Assembly (NCBI GenBank): GCA_045808425.1
Contig: JBJMFM010000352.1
Coordinates: 15,735 to 79,734 of the forward strand
Direction of reading: 5' to 3'
Length of the DNA: 64,000 nt
DNA from: JAFAQB01 sp045808425
GTDB lineage: Archaea; Thermoproteota; Nitrososphaeria; Nitrososphaerales; Nitrososphaeraceae
Every line of letters starts with the position of its first letter. Position 1 is the stretch's first letter. Of the stretch, positions 63,350-64,000 are shown piece after piece. Position numbers and translations under genes: made by a program. The notes beneath the pieces were generated by a model. That model had not been told where the DNA came from. It was given only the letters and a program-made list of their open reading frames with translations, and searched no databases.

Positions 63350-63643
63350 CTAGCCCTCTTCCCAGCCCTTATCAAACACACCGTTCTTGTGCAGCGGAAC
63401 TGGTTGTCCTGATGTATATTCCATTGGTCTCATCCAGAATATTGCATGTGTTGGACATACTCCTATACACGCGCCATCTGAAATGCACCTTTCTGGGTAG
63501 AAGATGAAAGCTTTACCTCTCTTCCATCCTTCGACTGGCTTCACTCTCAATACATCCGGACCAAGAGCAGTGCAAATCTCTACACAGAGAGCACAGCCGA
63601 TACATCTTTGTTCATCAACGTCTGGAATTATAGCAATTGGCAT
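63350..63643 (-). CDS. Ferredoxin with two cluster motifs, one Asp-substituted
   Basis: The 97-residue protein has a full CxxCxxCxxxC motif (C14, C17, C20, C24). A second motif has Asp instead of the second Cys: C53-x2-D56-x2-C59-x3-C63-P. The Asp form is known from Sulfolobus and Pyrococcus ferredoxins, where the site holds a [3Fe-4S] or labile [4Fe-4S] cluster. A 27-residue basic insertion (VKPVEGWKRGKAFIFYPE) joins the two motifs, and the C-terminus extends 30 residues. It is an electron carrier, probably in 2-oxoacid oxidation. ATG start. Confidence 0.92.
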   Translation of the reverse strand: MPIAIIPDVDEQRCIGCALCVEICTALGPDVLRVKPVEGWKRGKAFIFYPERCISDGACIGVCPTHAIFWMRPMEYTSGQPVPLHKNGVFDKGWEEG

Positions 63644-63825
63644 ATACTATTTTCACTACAGGTGCATACGTTCGAAACTATTTAAACGCTACGCCTGGCA
63701 CAAAACAGTGTTATAACAGAAGAGTTGCAGACAATATGTTTTCCTATCCACAGGAATGAAACACAAAATATCCAAAAATTAACAATCATAGATTCATAAA
63801 AAGTAAAAAGAATTATGTGCTCTTT

Positions 63826-64000
63826 TTATTTTTTTGCAGCACTCATTCTAAGGACATCCACCTGACCGCTATGCAGCCAATCCTTTAGCTCTTCGTGACT
63901 TGGCTTTGCATCATGCTTCCCTGCTAAATGAAGGTGTAAAAGAACGTAGTTAACCTGATTTAGCAACGGTTTGTTTCCTTCATCTCCCTTACGGGTCTTT
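63826..64000 (-). CDS. C-terminal part of a protein, cut by the window edge
   Basis: The visible last 57 residues on the minus strand read KTRKGDEGNKPLLNQVNYVL, then LHLHLAGKHDAKPSHEELKD, then WLHSGQVDVLRMSAAKK and a stop at 63826-63828. It is a helical, basic C-terminus. The family is not recognised from this piece. Confidence 0.6.
   Translation of the reverse strand, partial: KTRKGDEGNKPLLNQVNYVLLHLHLAGKHDAKPSHEELKDWLHSGQVDVLRMSAAKK

Overview
The window looks like a chromosome segment from a low-GC ammonia-oxidising-type archaeon of the Nitrososphaeria (Thaumarchaeota), probably of the Nitrososphaerales/Nitrosocosmicus kind. This is an inference from gene content. The archaeal information-processing genes are TFB, a GINS subunit, aIF1, pelota, Sec61-beta, aCPSF2-type beta-CASP nuclease, Nip7, Tsr3 and RNase P RNA. 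The lineage-typical genes are F420 genes cofD/cofC, a 3-hydroxybutyryl-CoA-type dehydrogenase as used in the 3-HP/4-HB carbon cycle, a Tes-like tetraether lipid synthase, small secreted proteins ending their signal in ALAQ, and a thaumarchaeal-type sensor domain. Many genes start with TTG or GTG, and several TATA-like boxes sit about 26-35 nt before the start codon, as expected for nearly leaderless transcripts.

Layout. 0-10.5 kb: class V aminotransferase, YgjP-type protease, VTT membrane protein, an orphan ABC-2 permease, a secreted protein, a run of minus-strand genes (p27-type Zn protein, HTH regulator, J-domain protein, Zn-finger membrane protein, Dps-like ferritin) and a UbiD decarboxylase. 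10.5-21 kb: a gene-poor, AT-rich accessory stretch with many very small Cys-rich (zinc-ribbon or C2H2) genes, an orphan NrtA/SsuA-like binding protein, malic enzyme, a broken Walker-A ATPase fragment and an Mrr-like nuclease. 21.5-32 kb: cofD-cofC, an RNA/ribosome-maturation block (NSUN methyltransferase, Nip7 with a frame break, rnpB with an intrinsic-type terminator, Tsr3), hydroxyacyl-CoA dehydrogenase (also with a frame break), a SLOG protein and adenosylhomocysteinase. 32-42 kb: membrane and secreted proteins, aconitase, a 940-bp gene-free stretch with repeats, a kinase-less sensor protein, a Ni-binding-type DUF4242 protein, an unusual GcvH-like/TusA-like fusion and a two-domain rhodanese. 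42-50 kb: dCMP deaminase, GINS, glutamine synthetase, tRNA-Val(CAC), secG-DUF2070, aIF1 and TFB. 50-64 kb: oligopeptide-type binding protein, Tes-like radical SAM enzyme divergent from a TrmB regulator, pelota, CutA, OGG1-type glycosylase, aCPSF2, Fap7/AK6-like kinase, HDAC-fold deacetylase, an Asp-containing ferredoxin and a truncated gene at the right edge.

The most interesting points are these. (1) A GcvH-like domain whose lipoyl-lysine position is Arg is fused to a TusA-like domain that keeps the Cys but has lost the CPxP prolines, and it is encoded next to a rhodanese. (2) Two conserved genes are each broken by one missing A in an A9 or A10 run. (3) There is a concentration of overlooked 50-115-residue zinc-finger genes. 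(4) A relic of a mobile-element-like ATPase lies directly behind a C2H2 gene. (5) A thaumarchaeal sensor module occurs without its kinase.
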